The notes under the pieces are model-generated. The model was not told the origin of the DNA and did no database searches. It worked only from the letters and a program-made list of their open reading frames with translations. The translations under genes and the position numbers were made by a program. This document shows, one piece after another, positions 9,541 through 18,881 of a stretch of DNA of 34,529 nucleotides (position 1 is its first letter; each line of letters opens with the position of its first letter). The DNA comes from Bacteroidia bacterium (GTDB taxonomy: Bacteria > Bacteroidota > Bacteroidia > AKYH767-A > OLB10), in contig JAEUTF010000120.1 of the NCBI GenBank assembly GCA_016788185.1, positions 1 through 34,529 on the forward strand. The letters run 5' to 3'.

Positions 9541-12500
9541 TTACCGCAACAGAGTCACGGATCCGCTCTTCTCAATCTCCTGACCATTGGTTCCGAAAAT
9601 ACGAACGGTGTACACATAGGTACCCTCAGGAGCGATTTTGCCTTCATACGTACCATCCCAGCCTTCACCGGGCATACGTGTTTCATATACTTTTTGTCCC
9701 CACCGGTTAAAGACCACGAAGAAGTAGTTCTTAGCGTCGATGTAAATAAATTCCGGTTTAAATATCGGGTTTTTTCCGCCAGGTGTGAACGCACTGGGAA
9801 TAAATAAATGGGGTTCCTGTACCAGGCAGAAGATATTGGACTGGCTGGTATCTGCAAAACCATAACTGTTCCCCGGTCCTTCATAGGCGTCAATGCGGTA
9901 GCAGAAACGGCCTGAGTAGTTGGGGTACTGGTAAAGCGCAGCCACGTCATCATTGTACTCGAGAATTCCGTTGTTTACGGTGACGATGGGTGTCGGGCTC
10001 CAGACGCCGTCCACACTCCGGAACAGTGAATACCTGCTGACATCGCCCAGCCACTCTTCGTAGAAATTCCATTTCAGTTCATTCACCAGGTTGAATTCAG
10101 GCTGCCCGGTGAGGAGAATGGTCCGTCCCAGGTTGCTGATTAACACATCGTTTCCACAGGAATCCACCGTGATCACCCGGTAATAATAACTGTATTGATC
10201 GGTTCTGGCCGAGAAATCATTGAAGGTGATGATGGGCTGCCCGGTATAAGCGAGCGCCCCAACCGTGATAAAGGGACCAGTCTTATCAAAGGCCCTTTGC
10301 AGCTTGTATTTGGAGACGTCGGGGTTGTTGGCGGTATCGACCAGGCATTCTACAATGACCCGGCGAAGGTCAATCACGGTGGCCTTTTTAAGGTAACTGA
10401 AGGTGGGCAGGGTAAGCAGATTGGCTATTTCACAGGCCTGGTTGGACGAGGCGGTTCTGCTGCTGGTCACGCCCTGGGCTTGTACATAGTAGCAATATTC
10501 TGAGCCGTTGGTCAGGGTGGTATGGCTGTAGGTTACGTTGTTGCCGGGTACGGAAGCCAGGAACGTGAATGGTCCGCCATTTTCACTCACGTAAACGTTG
10601 TACTGAGCCACACCGTTCACCATGTTGATGTAGGGATTCCAGCGGAGATCGATGGCACTGCGGCAGATATCGAGTTTGGCCGTGATGAACAAGGTGTTTT
10701 GGCTGACACCGATGTTGCTGATATTTCTGCAACTGTCATAGGCGGCGATGCTGTATCGCTGAGGTCCGAATTCGGCAGCCGGGTTGTTGTGCAGGAAGTA
10801 ACTGGCATTGATGCCGGTCACGCTGCCTACAGAATCCCACGAAGCGCCGTTGAACTGGTAAATGATGTATCCAACAACATCTCCCGACGGGCTGGGCAGC
10901 CAGCTGACACTTACCTGCGAAGGGTTGAAAGGATCAAGGCTGGCCGTATCCAGAAGGGCTACGGTGGGCCGTGTTACATCACGGAACAGATCCCCATCGG
11001 TAGAGGACATGCTGAAACATCCCAGTTGATCGCCGGTCTCCACTTTGTAATTGATCACGGCTTCACATACATTGATGGTATCAAACCACTGGTACACCGG
11101 TGCGGTGGTTGAGCCAATGGTATTCCAGATGCCGGTAGGATATTCTTTGTAAACCGTATAGTTCAGACTGGCAGTGGCCAGCTCGGGGTTGTGCAATGGA
11201 TTCCAGGTAATGACCGCTACCCCGTTGTTGTTGAATACATCCACTTTGATGGTTTGCAGGGTATCTGATCCCGGTGAAACTTCACCGCCGCAGGCCGTTT
11301 GTGTGGTCATGAAATAATACATGGATGCCGCCTGTGCGTTGGCACCTGCATCGGTATAGCTGGTGGTACCGTAATTGGTAATAACGGCTACAGGAGCATA
11401 GGGACCACTGAGCGAAGCGGAACGGTAAATGGTATAGTTTGCAAAACGCATTCCGGTATCAACGGGCGCTACCCAGGTCAGTACGACCTGTCCGTTAGGT
11501 TGTACCGAAGCGCAGCGCGGTGATGGAGCAACCGGTACGGTATGGTCCACAAAAACTTCACCGTCAACATTCGACACCGAACTGCATCCGGCCGCGTCGG
11601 CAATGCTGACTTTATAATTTATAGAATCAATACAGAGTACCAGGTTTTCCTGCCAGCTGGTGGTATTCACGTTCGCGACCACCGACCAGTTGCCCGAACC
11701 ACCCGGGTTTTCTTTTTCAATGATATAGGTGGCGGCCGACGTGGGGAGTAAGGGATTGCTGACCGGATTCCAGTTCAGTGTAGCCGTCGTGGTGTTGCCA
11801 CCGCTTACGGTGAGGAAAATGGTGCTCAGTGTATTTCCATTCGCGGCACCGCCGATGGCAGAGGGGTCGGTCTGACCGCTGCAGCCCGACTTGGTTTGCA
11901 GATAATAACTGATAGAACCGGCGTTGCCGTTGGCTCCGGCATCAAGATAGGTGCTGATGCTGTTGGATTCGATGGAATCGATCAGCACAAAACCTGAGCC
12001 TGTATTTCTCCACAGGTTGAATTGATTGAAATCATCCCAGGTGGCAGGAGTGGGATTTACCCAGGTCAATTGCACCTGACCATTGGGCAGCACGCTGGCA
12101 CAGCGTAATTCGGGGTGATCAATCACATTACCAATGTACGTAAAGGTATTGGTGTCGATGTTGGAGATGCTGAAGCAGCCGGAATTGTCCTGTACCTGGA
12201 TGCGATGGAGCAGGGTGGTATCGCAATCGTTGATGACCTCGTTGGTAGTCAGGCCAGGGGTGCTGGTGAGCAAGGACCAGGGATTGCCGGTGATGTAGCT
12301 GGTTTGTACATCGTAACCGGTGGCCGCCGATGAAGGCAAAAGGGGCAGGGCATTCCAGTTCATGGTGGCCTGTCCGAGAACACCGGTAGAAGTAAGGTAG
12401 ATAGAATTCAGCGTGGCGCTGGTGGTTCCGTTATCAACCTGGCCGGTACAACCGCTCTGTGAACGCATGTAATAACTGTACGACTGCGCATTGCCGTTGG

Positions 12501-15500
12501 CATTGACATCGATCCAGCTGACCTGGTTGAAATTGCTGACGGAATCGTAGAGGACGAAACCGGCGCCGCTGTTGCGGTAGATTTCAAACTCGTTGAAATT
12601 GTCATTTGAACTGGCTGGCGTGAGCCACTCGAGCTGTATCTGTCCATTGGGCAAAACGCTGACGCAACGCAGATCCGGATTATCCACCACATTTCCGAGA
12701 TAGGTAAAGGTATTGGTGTCGATGTTGGAAATGCTGAAGCAGCCTGAATTGTCCTGTACCTGGATGCGGTGGAGCAGGGTGGTATCGCAATCGTTGATGA
12801 CTTCGTTGGCGGTCAGGGCCAGGGTGCTGGTGAGCAAGGACCAGGGATTGCCGGTGATGTAACTGGTCTGTACATCGTAACCGCTAGCCGCCGAGGAAGG
12901 CAGGAGGGGCAGGGCATTCCAGTTCATGGTGGCCTGTCCGAGAACACCGGTAGAAGAAAGGTAAATGGAGTTCAGCGTGGCACTGGTGGTTCCGTTATCA
13001 ACCTGGCCGGTACAACCGCTTTGTGAACGCATGTAATAACTGTACGACTGCGCATTGCCGTTGGCATTGACATCGATCCAGTTGACCTGGTTGAAATTGC
13101 TGACGGAATCGTAGAGGACGAAACCGGCGCCGCTGTTACGATAGATTTCAAATTCGTTGAAGTTGTCATTGGAACTGGCAGGCGTGAGCCACTCGAGCTG
13201 TATCTGTCCGTTGGGCAAAACGCTGACGCAACGCAGGTCCGGATTGTCCACCACATTGCCGAGATAGGTAAAGGTATTGGTGTCGATGTTGGAGATGCTG
13301 AAGCAGCCGGAATTGTCCTGTACCTGGATGCGGTGGAGCAGGGTCGTGTCGCAATCGTTGATGGCTTCGTTGGCAGTCAGGCCAGGGGTGCTGGTGAGCA
13401 AGGACCAGGGATTGCCGGTGATGTAGCTGGTCTGCACATCGTAACCGGTGGCCGCCGAGGAAGGCAGCAGGGGCAGGGCATTCCAGTTCATGGTGGCCTG
13501 TCCGAGAATACCGGTAGACGTAAGGTAAATGGAGTTCAGCGTGGCGCTGGTACTGCCATTGTCCAGTTGGCCGGTACAACCGCTTTGCGAACGCATGTAA
13601 TAACTATACGACTGCGCGTTGCCGTTGGCGTTGACATCGATCCAGCTGACCTGGTTGAAATTGCTGACGGAATCATAGAGGACGAAACCGGCGCCGCTGT
13701 TGCGGTAAATTTCGAACTCGTTGAATTCATCGTTGGAGCCGCCGGGACTAAGCCATTCGAGTTGGATTTGTCCGTTGGGCAATACGCTGACGCAACGCAG
13801 GTCCGGATTGTTGACAATGTTGCCGGTAAACGTGTAGGTGTTGGAGGCAATGTTGGATCGTGAGAAGCAGCCGAGCTGATCCTCCAGGTAAACCTGATGG
13901 CTGATCAGTGTATCGCAATCCAGAATCGGGTGGGAGTACACCAGTTGCACCGTATCTCCGATCCATTGGAGCGTACCCGCCACATTGTAGGTGGATGTAA
14001 CATTGTACTGGCCGCCTACGGTCGTGGCGGGCAAGGGGGAGGCCAGCGCGGTCCAGTTGAGGTTGGCCTGCCCGAGCACACCGGCGGTGGTCAGGAAAAT
14101 GGAGCTCAGGGTGTTTCCTGTTGCGCCGTTGGTGGCCTGTCCGGTGCAGCCGCTTTGCGTAACGAGGTAATAGCTGTACGGCTGTGCGTTACCGTTAGCA
14201 GTGATGTCTGTATAGGTGAACTGGGCGTTGTTGCCTGTTGAATCCAGAAGTACAAATCCGGCTCCTGAATTCCTCCAGATTTCATATTCGTTAAAGTTGG
14301 TAAAACTGGCCGGGGCGGGATTCTCCCAGGTCAGCTGAATGTTCCCGTTCACCTGTACATCCACACACCGCAGGATGGGGTTGCCGATGATATTTCCTAC
14401 ATAGGTAAATACATCGTTGTCGGCCGAACTGATGGACGTGCAGGGTGCATCGTCGTCCAGTTCAATCCGGTATTCATACGGAACGTTGCAAATGTCGATG
14501 GTATCCCTGTAGGTAAGGTTCGCGGTGGTTCCGAGCTGAATATAAGCTCCGACACCGGTACTGCGTCGCATCACCCGGTAAGGACCGGGGGCGGTACCCA
14601 GCATCGGACTGTGCATCGCATTCCAGTTCAGGTCTGCAAATCCGAGCGCCGCATTGCTGACATTTAAAAGCATGGTGGCCAGTGTATCGCTGGTGCTTCC
14701 ATTGGTCTGAAGGCCATCACAGCCGGAAAGGGATTTCAGGTAATAATATTGAATAGCATTGTTGGCATTGGCACCCACGTGGAGCCAGGTTGTGGTCAGG
14801 TAATTGGTTACTGTACCAACCAGTGTATACGGTCCGGCGGCAGAAGTACTGTGATAAATTTCAGCGCCTGCAAAGAAGGTGTTCGGATCGTTGGGAGCCA
14901 GCCAGCTGAGCTGAACATCACCGTTGGCTTGCACGGCAAGGCAGCGGAGATCCGGATTGTCGATGATATCGCCCAATGAGGTAAACTGGTCCTGGTCAAC
15001 AGATGATTTGGAGAAACAGGCGGAAGCATCACCGATGTCCACACGGTATTGAATCAGGGTATCGCAGAGCACAATGGTGTCGCGGTAGGTGGTATCGGTC
15101 GTGTTGCCGATGATCGCCCAGGCCCCGGGAGGTATTCTTCTGTTGATGATGTAGGAACCTGTACTGGTGGCCGGCAATGGATTCCGCAGCGAATTCCAGG
15201 CCAGATCAGCAAAGCCAATGCTGGCATTGTTGAGCGAAAGCAACATGGAGGCAAGCGTGTCGCTGGTGGCGACATCGGTTTCGTCAAGATTGGTGGCATC
15301 ACATCCAGCAACCAGGGTCAGATAATAGTAATTCACCTGGTTATTCGCATTGGCGCCTGCATGGGTGTAAGCGTTGGCTGAATAGACAGAAACCGAACCG
15401 ATTTTGGTGTAGGGTCCTGCTTTACTCAGAGAATGGTAGACTCCGTACTCCGAAAAGTACTGTGCGGTGTCTATACTGCCTACCCAGCAAAGGGCCACAT

Positions 15501-17535
15501 CGCCGTTGGCCAGGACTTCGGTTGATCGCAAAGAGGGCGCCGTGATGTTGGGAAGGGTACTTTGCAACTGGGCGCCGTCAATGTTGGACCGTGACACGCA
15601 ATTGGCAGCAGAGGTGTCAACTACATGTATTCTGTAATTGATGGAGTCGTTACAGACAAAAACTGGATCCAGGTACGAGAGGGAGGTGGTGGAATCCAGG
15701 AGGACCCAGTTTGCCGATCCCGCCGGCGGCTGTTCACGATAGATATAGTATTGTCCGGTGGTACTCGCACCCAGTGGGGTCATTAAAGGTGTCCAGGTGA
15801 GCGAAGCATCGGTGCCGACCTGCGATACCTGCAGGTGAATGGTACTGAGGGTATCGCTGATTTCCCTCGGAAGGAGGTCACAGCCTGAACGGGTGGTGAT
15901 GTAATACGATACCGGTCCGGAATTGGCATTGGCCGTGGCATCGAGATAGGTCAATACGGTATCATAATTGGTGATTTTAAATCCTTTGAGGCTATCCAGC
16001 AAACTGAATGGTCCGGCGGGTCCGGTCAAGGACCGGTAAATGTAAAAGGCTTTGAAAAACTGATTCGTATCCGATTCGCCGGTATCCACCGGGGGCAGGA
16101 AAGTCAGGTTGACGGTACCATTGGCCAGCACATCGGCGCATTTGAAACGGGCGGCCCCAACAGGAGGTGGAGCCAGTACCACAATCGTGAGCGTATTGAA
16201 ATTTACGGCGGGGGAAGGACAGAAGTTGTCAAAAACCTTTAACACGAAGTTGTAGGTACTCGACAGGTTGACACATCCCAGGTTTTTCGGCAGATGATTG
16301 CAGTCGGTAATCCAGAAGAAACGCGTTTGAAGGGTAAGGGGATAAAATAAGGTCTGGATAGGAGGGACCGTGTCAATCAACGGAGGGTCCAGGGTGGCAC
16401 AGGGCGGGAAGGGGCATCCGGCGCTCGCATTGGTGAAATTGGTACCGAACTGAGAGCCGGTGGCGGACAAACTCAGGCTCTGCGGCCCACCCCCCGCGTT
16501 GGCCGGCAGCGCTTCAAAATCGAAGGCGACCAGCGTGATATCAACCGTATCTCCGGCATACACCGTATCAATGATCTGGTTGAGGGGGTTTCCTAAAAGG
16601 TCCTGAACATCCGGAGGGGTATTGTATACGGTGGTCGGACTGGCTGGAGGTTGCGTGATGATGCAATTGTTGAGCAGCGCAATCTGAATTTCCCGGTAAA
16701 TTTCAGCCACTTTGATGTTGCACTTGTAGGCCGTAACTTTCGTCACAGTCACAAAGGCGCCGGGCGTGTAGGAGGTAAAAGTTACCACCCCGGTTGCCGA
16801 ATTCATGGTAGCGGCCACATTCAATGGGTTTTGGGCCGGGCCCGGCAAGGGGCTGCTGGCCGAATACCCTCCTGCGAAGGGGTAATTGGTACCCGGATAA
16901 CCGTTCTGAAGGGGATTTCCCCAGGAATAAACCAGCGAGTCGAGTTCAAGGTCAATCGCGTTGTGGTTGTAAGAGGTCTGGTTCCGGGTGCAGGTTCCTA
17001 ACTGGGGCTTTTCAGCAAATTGGGGAGATGAATCGAAACAGGGATTGGTGTTGGTCGCATTGTAGGGGTACATCACCGCTCTCAGGGTGAAATCACCGGC
17101 GCCGGCGCCCAGGTTGGTGATGGCTGCATTGCGGCAACAGTCATTGTAATAAAAATACCAACCCGTTACAGGAGGAACTCCGGTAATGAAAATCGGGGCG
17201 GACCGGTAAACGAATTCTTCAACCGCATTGGCATATCCCATGGGGTTGGCACAGGTCGGACACCCCGGCCCTACAGGTGAAATGTCGGTTTGGGAAATCA
17301 GGGTACAGACAATTCCGCCGGCCCATCCGGTAGCATTGGTGGTCAGGGTAACCGAGTTGGGGCCAGGAATACCGTTGCAGTCACGGTAAAGTTTAACCGT
17401 AAATATAAATCTGCCTGTATTGGGTCCGGATTTGACACAATCCCAGGTAACTTCGCCCCCCATGAGGTGGGACGCATGGGTGGCCGTACTCCCGATGGTA
17501 ATCAGGAATAACAGCAAGGATAAAATTCTTTTCAT
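9541..17535 (-). CDS. Giant repetitive surface protein with gliding-motility-type (type B) T9SS C-terminal domain
   Basis: A 2664-residue exported protein. The signal peptide ends around THA (residue 21). The mature N-terminus starts SHLMGGEVTWDC, an opening often seen in large Bacteroidota secreted proteins. About 450 residues without an assigned fold follow. The middle is a chain of about nine units of roughly 190 residues. Each starts near LRCxxVxxNGxxxLxW and looks like two fibronectin-III-like beta-sandwiches carrying YxIYR and SYYxxxxSGC signatures. Three units (about residues 1240-1803) are nearly identical. The last 88 residues (HLFIPSAFTPGG, FNRWGQKVYE, WDGTYEGK, PEGTYVYTV) are a CHU_C / gliding-motility-associated C-terminal domain, a T9SS type B signal. 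It is likely a cell-surface filament or adhesin of the SprB class in general design. The start at 17535 is chosen because an in-frame ATG at 17565 lies in the promoter box. No PorP/SprF-like gene adjoins it. Confidence 0.93.
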   Translation of the reverse strand: MKRILSLLLFLITIGSTATHASHLMGGEVTWDCVKSGPNTGRFIFTVKLYRDCNGIPGPNSVTLTTNATGWAGGIVCTLISQTDISPVGPGCPTCANPMGYANAVEEFVYRSAPIFITGVPPVTGWYFYYNDCCRNAAITNLGAGAGDFTLRAVMYPYNATNTNPCFDSSPQFAEKPQLGTCTRNQTSYNHNAIDLELDSLVYSWGNPLQNGYPGTNYPFAGGYSASSPLPGPAQNPLNVAATMNSATGVVTFTSYTPGAFVTVTKVTAYKCNIKVAEIYREIQIALLNNCIITQPPASPTTVYNTPPDVQDLLGNPLNQIIDTVYAGDTVDITLVAFDFEALPANAGGGPQSLSLSATGSQFGTNFTNASAGCPFPPCATLDPPLIDTVPPIQTLFYPLTLQTRFFWITDCNHLPKNLGCVNLSSTYNFVLKVFDNFCPSPAVNFNTLTIVVLAPPPVGAARFKCADVLANGTVNLTFLPPVDTGESDTNQFFKAFYIYRSLTGPAGPFSLLDSLKGFKITNYDTVLTYLDATANANSGPVSYYITTRSGCDLLPREISDTLSTIHLQVSQVGTDASLTWTPLMTPLGASTTGQYYIYREQPPAGSANWVLLDSTTSLSYLDPVFVCNDSINYRIHVVDTSAANCVSRSNIDGAQLQSTLPNITAPSLRSTEVLANGDVALCWVGSIDTAQYFSEYGVYHSLSKAGPYTKIGSVSVYSANAYTHAGANANNQVNYYYLTLVAGCDATNLDETDVATSDTLASMLLSLNNASIGFADLAWNSLRNPLPATSTGSYIINRRIPPGAWAIIGNTTDTTYRDTIVLCDTLIQYRVDIGDASACFSKSSVDQDQFTSLGDIIDNPDLRCLAVQANGDVQLSWLAPNDPNTFFAGAEIYHSTSAAGPYTLVGTVTNYLTTTWLHVGANANNAIQYYYLKSLSGCDGLQTNGSTSDTLATMLLNVSNAALGFADLNWNAMHSPMLGTAPGPYRVMRRSTGVGAYIQLGTTANLTYRDTIDICNVPYEYRIELDDDAPCTSISSADNDVFTYVGNIIGNPILRCVDVQVNGNIQLTWENPAPASFTNFNEYEIWRNSGAGFVLLDSTGNNAQFTYTDITANGNAQPYSYYLVTQSGCTGQATNGATGNTLSSIFLTTAGVLGQANLNWTALASPLPATTVGGQYNVTSTYNVAGTLQWIGDTVQLVYSHPILDCDTLISHQVYLEDQLGCFSRSNIASNTYTFTGNIVNNPDLRCVSVLPNGQIQLEWLSPGGSNDEFNEFEIYRNSGAGFVLYDSVSNFNQVSWIDVNANGNAQSYSYYMRSQSGCTGQLDNGSTSATLNSIYLTSTGILGQATMNWNALPLLPSSAATGYDVQTSYITGNPWSLLTSTPGLTANEAINDCDTTLLHRIQVQDNSGCFSISNIDTNTFTYLGNVVDNPDLRCVSVLPNGQIQLEWLTPASSNDNFNEFEIYRNSGAGFVLYDSVSNFNQVNWIDVNANGNAQSYSYYMRSQSGCTGQVDNGTTSATLNSIYLSSTGVLGQATMNWNALPLLPSSAASGYDVQTSYITGNPWSLLTSTLALTANEVINDCDTTLLHRIQVQDNSGCFSISNIDTNTFTYLGNVVDNPDLRCVSVLPNGQIQLEWLTPASSNDNFNEFEIYRNSGAGFVLYDSVSNFNQVSWIDVNANGNAQSYSYYMRSQSGCTGQVDNGTTSATLNSIYLTSTGVLGQATMNWNALPLLPSSAATGYDVQTSYITGNPWSLLTSTPGLTTNEVINDCDTTLLHRIQVQDNSGCFSISNIDTNTFTYIGNVIDHPELRCASVLPNGQVQLTWVNPTPATWDDFNQFNLWRNTGSGFVLIDSIESNSISTYLDAGANGNAGSISYYLQTKSGCSGQTDPSAIGGAANGNTLSTIFLTVSGGNTTTATLNWNPVSNPLLPTSAATYIIEKENPGGSGNWSVVANVNTTSWQENLVLCIDSINYKVSIADAAGCSSVSNVDGEVFVDHTVPVAPSPRCASVQPNGQVVLTWVAPVDTGMRFANYTIYRSASLSGPYAPVAVITNYGTTSYTDAGANAQAASMYYFMTTQTACGGEVSPGSDTLQTIKVDVFNNNGVAVITWNPLHNPELATASLNYTVYKEYPTGIWNTIGSTTAPVYQWFDTINVCEAVINYKVETGDQLGCFSMSSTDGDLFRDVTRPTVALLDTASLDPFNPSQVSVSWLPSPSGDVVGYIIYQFNGASWDSVGSVTGINASYFLHNNPAAEFGPQRYSIAAYDSCRNISNIGVSQNTLFITAKLDICRSAIDLRWNPYINMVNGVAQYNVYVSENGGPFTFLASVPGNNVTYSHTTLTNGSEYCYYVQAQGVTSSRTASSNQACEIANLLTLPTFSYLKKATVIDLRRVIVECLVDTANNPDVSKYKLQRAFDKTGPFITVGALAYTGQPIITFNDFSARTDQYSYYYRVITVDSCGNDVLISNLGRTILLTGQPEFNLVNELKWNFYEEWLGDVSRYSLFRSVDGVWSPTPIVTVNNGILEYNDDVAALYQYPNYSGRFCYRIDAYEGPGNSYGFADTSQSNIFCLVQEPHLFIPSAFTPGGKNPIFKPEFIYIDAKNYFFVVFNRWGQKVYETRMPGEGWDGTYEGKIAPEGTYVYTVRIFGTNGQEIEKSGSVTLLR
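12127..13818 (-). repeat. Three tandem 564-bp near-identical repeats inside the giant surface-protein gene
   Basis: Copies lie at 12127-12690, 12691-13254 and 13255-13818 with an exact 564-bp period (188 codons). I checked this by the recurring string cattccagttcatggtggcc, which begins at 12351, 12915 and 13479. Copies differ at scattered bases only. At the protein level the copy at 13255-13818 has SPGGSNDE where the other two have TPASSNDN. Sequence outside the array keeps the domain pattern but diverges abruptly, for example at 13819. The unit spans two beta-sandwich domains and stays in frame, so copy number can change without breaking the protein. Confidence 0.95.
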
Positions 17536-17562
17536 TGGTTTGGATGGATAACGCGTGAGGTC

Positions 17563-17593
17563 CAAACTTAATAATAAAAATGGTATCCCGCAA
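17563..17593 (-). promoter_or_regulatory. Promoter of the giant surface-protein gene (-33 TTG, -7 TAAGTTTG)
   Basis: The minus strand has TTG at 17593-17591, a 20-base spacer, then TAAGTTTG at 17570-17563, matching the Bacteroidota -33/-7 layout. The -7 box ends 27 bases before the start codon. The promoter lies in the short gap after the M16 peptidase operon, so the giant gene probably has its own transcript. Confidence 0.65.
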
Positions 17594-17597
17594 TGGC

Positions 17598-18881
17598 TTA
17601 TTTGCCAACAACTATTTCCGTTAGGTCACCCTCCTGAAAATAGAGGTTAGCACAATCTTTGATCTCCGCCGCACTTACCTGCTCAATGGCCGCCAGGTAC
17701 TCTTTTAAGTAACTTGTATTCAAATTGTTAAGGCAAAGCATCTTGTGTTTGTCCGCCAGGGCAAAGGGGCCGTCGATGCTGCGCTGAAAAGCGCCGGTGA
17801 GATAGTTTTTAACAAGCCGTAACTCCTGCGGAGATACCAGTTCTTCGCGCAGCTTTTTTAACTCCAGATAAATTTCATGGATGGCCGCTTCCCGTACTTC
17901 TGCCCCTACCTCAGTGCTGATGAAGAAATAGCCTTCCTGGTCCTGGCTGACCAGGCCCGAGCCGATGCCGTAGGTGTAGCCTTTGTCTTCACGTATATTG
18001 CTCATCAGCCGTGATCCGAAATAGCCGCCAAGAATGGTGTTGAGCACGCTGAATTTGAAATAATCCGGATGATGCCGGGTGAACAAACGTCTTCCGATGC
18101 GTATGGCCGATTGAAGGGCATCGGTTTTTTCACTGAACTGTTTGCTGGTTTCCGGAAATATTCTTTCCGCAGCGGGGAGACTCCCGCTTTGCAGTCCACT
18201 TTCGTCGATGGCTTTGAGGATGGCGGAGATACTTTCTTCCGATGCCTGCCCTGCTATGAAAACGGCTCTTAAGCCATTCAGATACCCTGACTGGTGATAC
18301 TTTTTTAAGGCTTCCGTAGAGAGTTGATCGTAATCTTCCGGCTTGATGATTCGCCCATACGGGTGTGCTTCTCCGAAAAGTGCCTGAATAAATTTTCTTC
18401 GAGCTAAAAAGTCAACTTTGGTGAGGTTCACCGCCAGTCTTTGTTTCCCTTGTTGCCGGTAGGTCCTGATTTCCTGTTCGGGAAAGGCAGGCGCACACAC
18501 CAGTTCCATGAGAAAAGGCAGCGTTTTTTGAGAGAATTTGCTCAATGTGAAGAGCGTCACACTCGACCAGTCCGCGCCACTTTCCGACTCCAGGTAGGCT
18601 CCGAAATAATCCAGGGCCTCGGCCAGTTCAGCCGAACTGTACTTGGCTGTTCCTTCGTCCAGAAGATCATTGGTGGCCGTGGCCAGCAAGGGAACCGGAG
18701 CCGCCATGTTTCCGGCAGCAAAAACGAGTTCGGTCTTCAGTACTTCCTGTGTACCGGAACGAAGGATATAAACCGGAACACCAGCTCGGGTTTGTCTGAT
18801 TTCAGGTTCCTGAACGTTCAGGTCGGCGGCTGTTTTGATGTCGGGGGCTGTATGTCTGTTTAACATTTCAGGATTTGGCAT
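17598..18881 (-). CDS. M16-family peptidase-like subunit without the zinc motif
   Basis: A 427-residue M16 (pitrilysin/insulinase) family protein lacking the inverted zinc motif HxxEH. The equivalent segment reads NDLLDEGT. The substrate-binding signature of the family's second half is kept (GSRLMSNIREDKGYTYG, with the Arg/Tyr pair). This is the pattern of the non-catalytic partner in bacterial M16 heterodimers. It directly follows, with a 14-base overlap, an M16 gene that does have the zinc motif, so the two probably form one enzyme. A second Met at 18866 is an alternative start without overlap. No signal peptide is seen, so it is likely cytoplasmic. Confidence 0.9.
   Translation of the reverse strand: MPNPEMLNRHTAPDIKTAADLNVQEPEIRQTRAGVPVYILRSGTQEVLKTELVFAAGNMAAPVPLLATATNDLLDEGTAKYSSAELAEALDYFGAYLESESGADWSSVTLFTLSKFSQKTLPFLMELVCAPAFPEQEIRTYRQQGKQRLAVNLTKVDFLARRKFIQALFGEAHPYGRIIKPEDYDQLSTEALKKYHQSGYLNGLRAVFIAGQASEESISAILKAIDESGLQSGSLPAAERIFPETSKQFSEKTDALQSAIRIGRRLFTRHHPDYFKFSVLNTILGGYFGSRLMSNIREDKGYTYGIGSGLVSQDQEGYFFISTEVGAEVREAAIHEIYLELKKLREELVSPQELRLVKNYLTGAFQRSIDGPFALADKHKMLCLNNLNTSYLKEYLAAIEQVSAAEIKDCANLYFQEGDLTEIVVGK

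Noticed and set aside
12127-13818. Tandem repeats as a possible CRISPR or other non-coding array
   Set aside because: The unit is 564 bp, fully coding and in frame, with no short repeat/spacer alternation.
9541-17535. Many long open frames on the plus strand opposite the giant gene, such as 10522-11112 and 13333-13863
   Set aside because: They repeat with the 564-bp units, have no recognisable domains or starts with promoters, and follow from the codon pattern of the real gene on the other strand.
17535-17565. Longer start of the giant protein at 17565
   Set aside because: It falls in the TAAGTTTG box, and the added residues would precede an already complete signal peptide.
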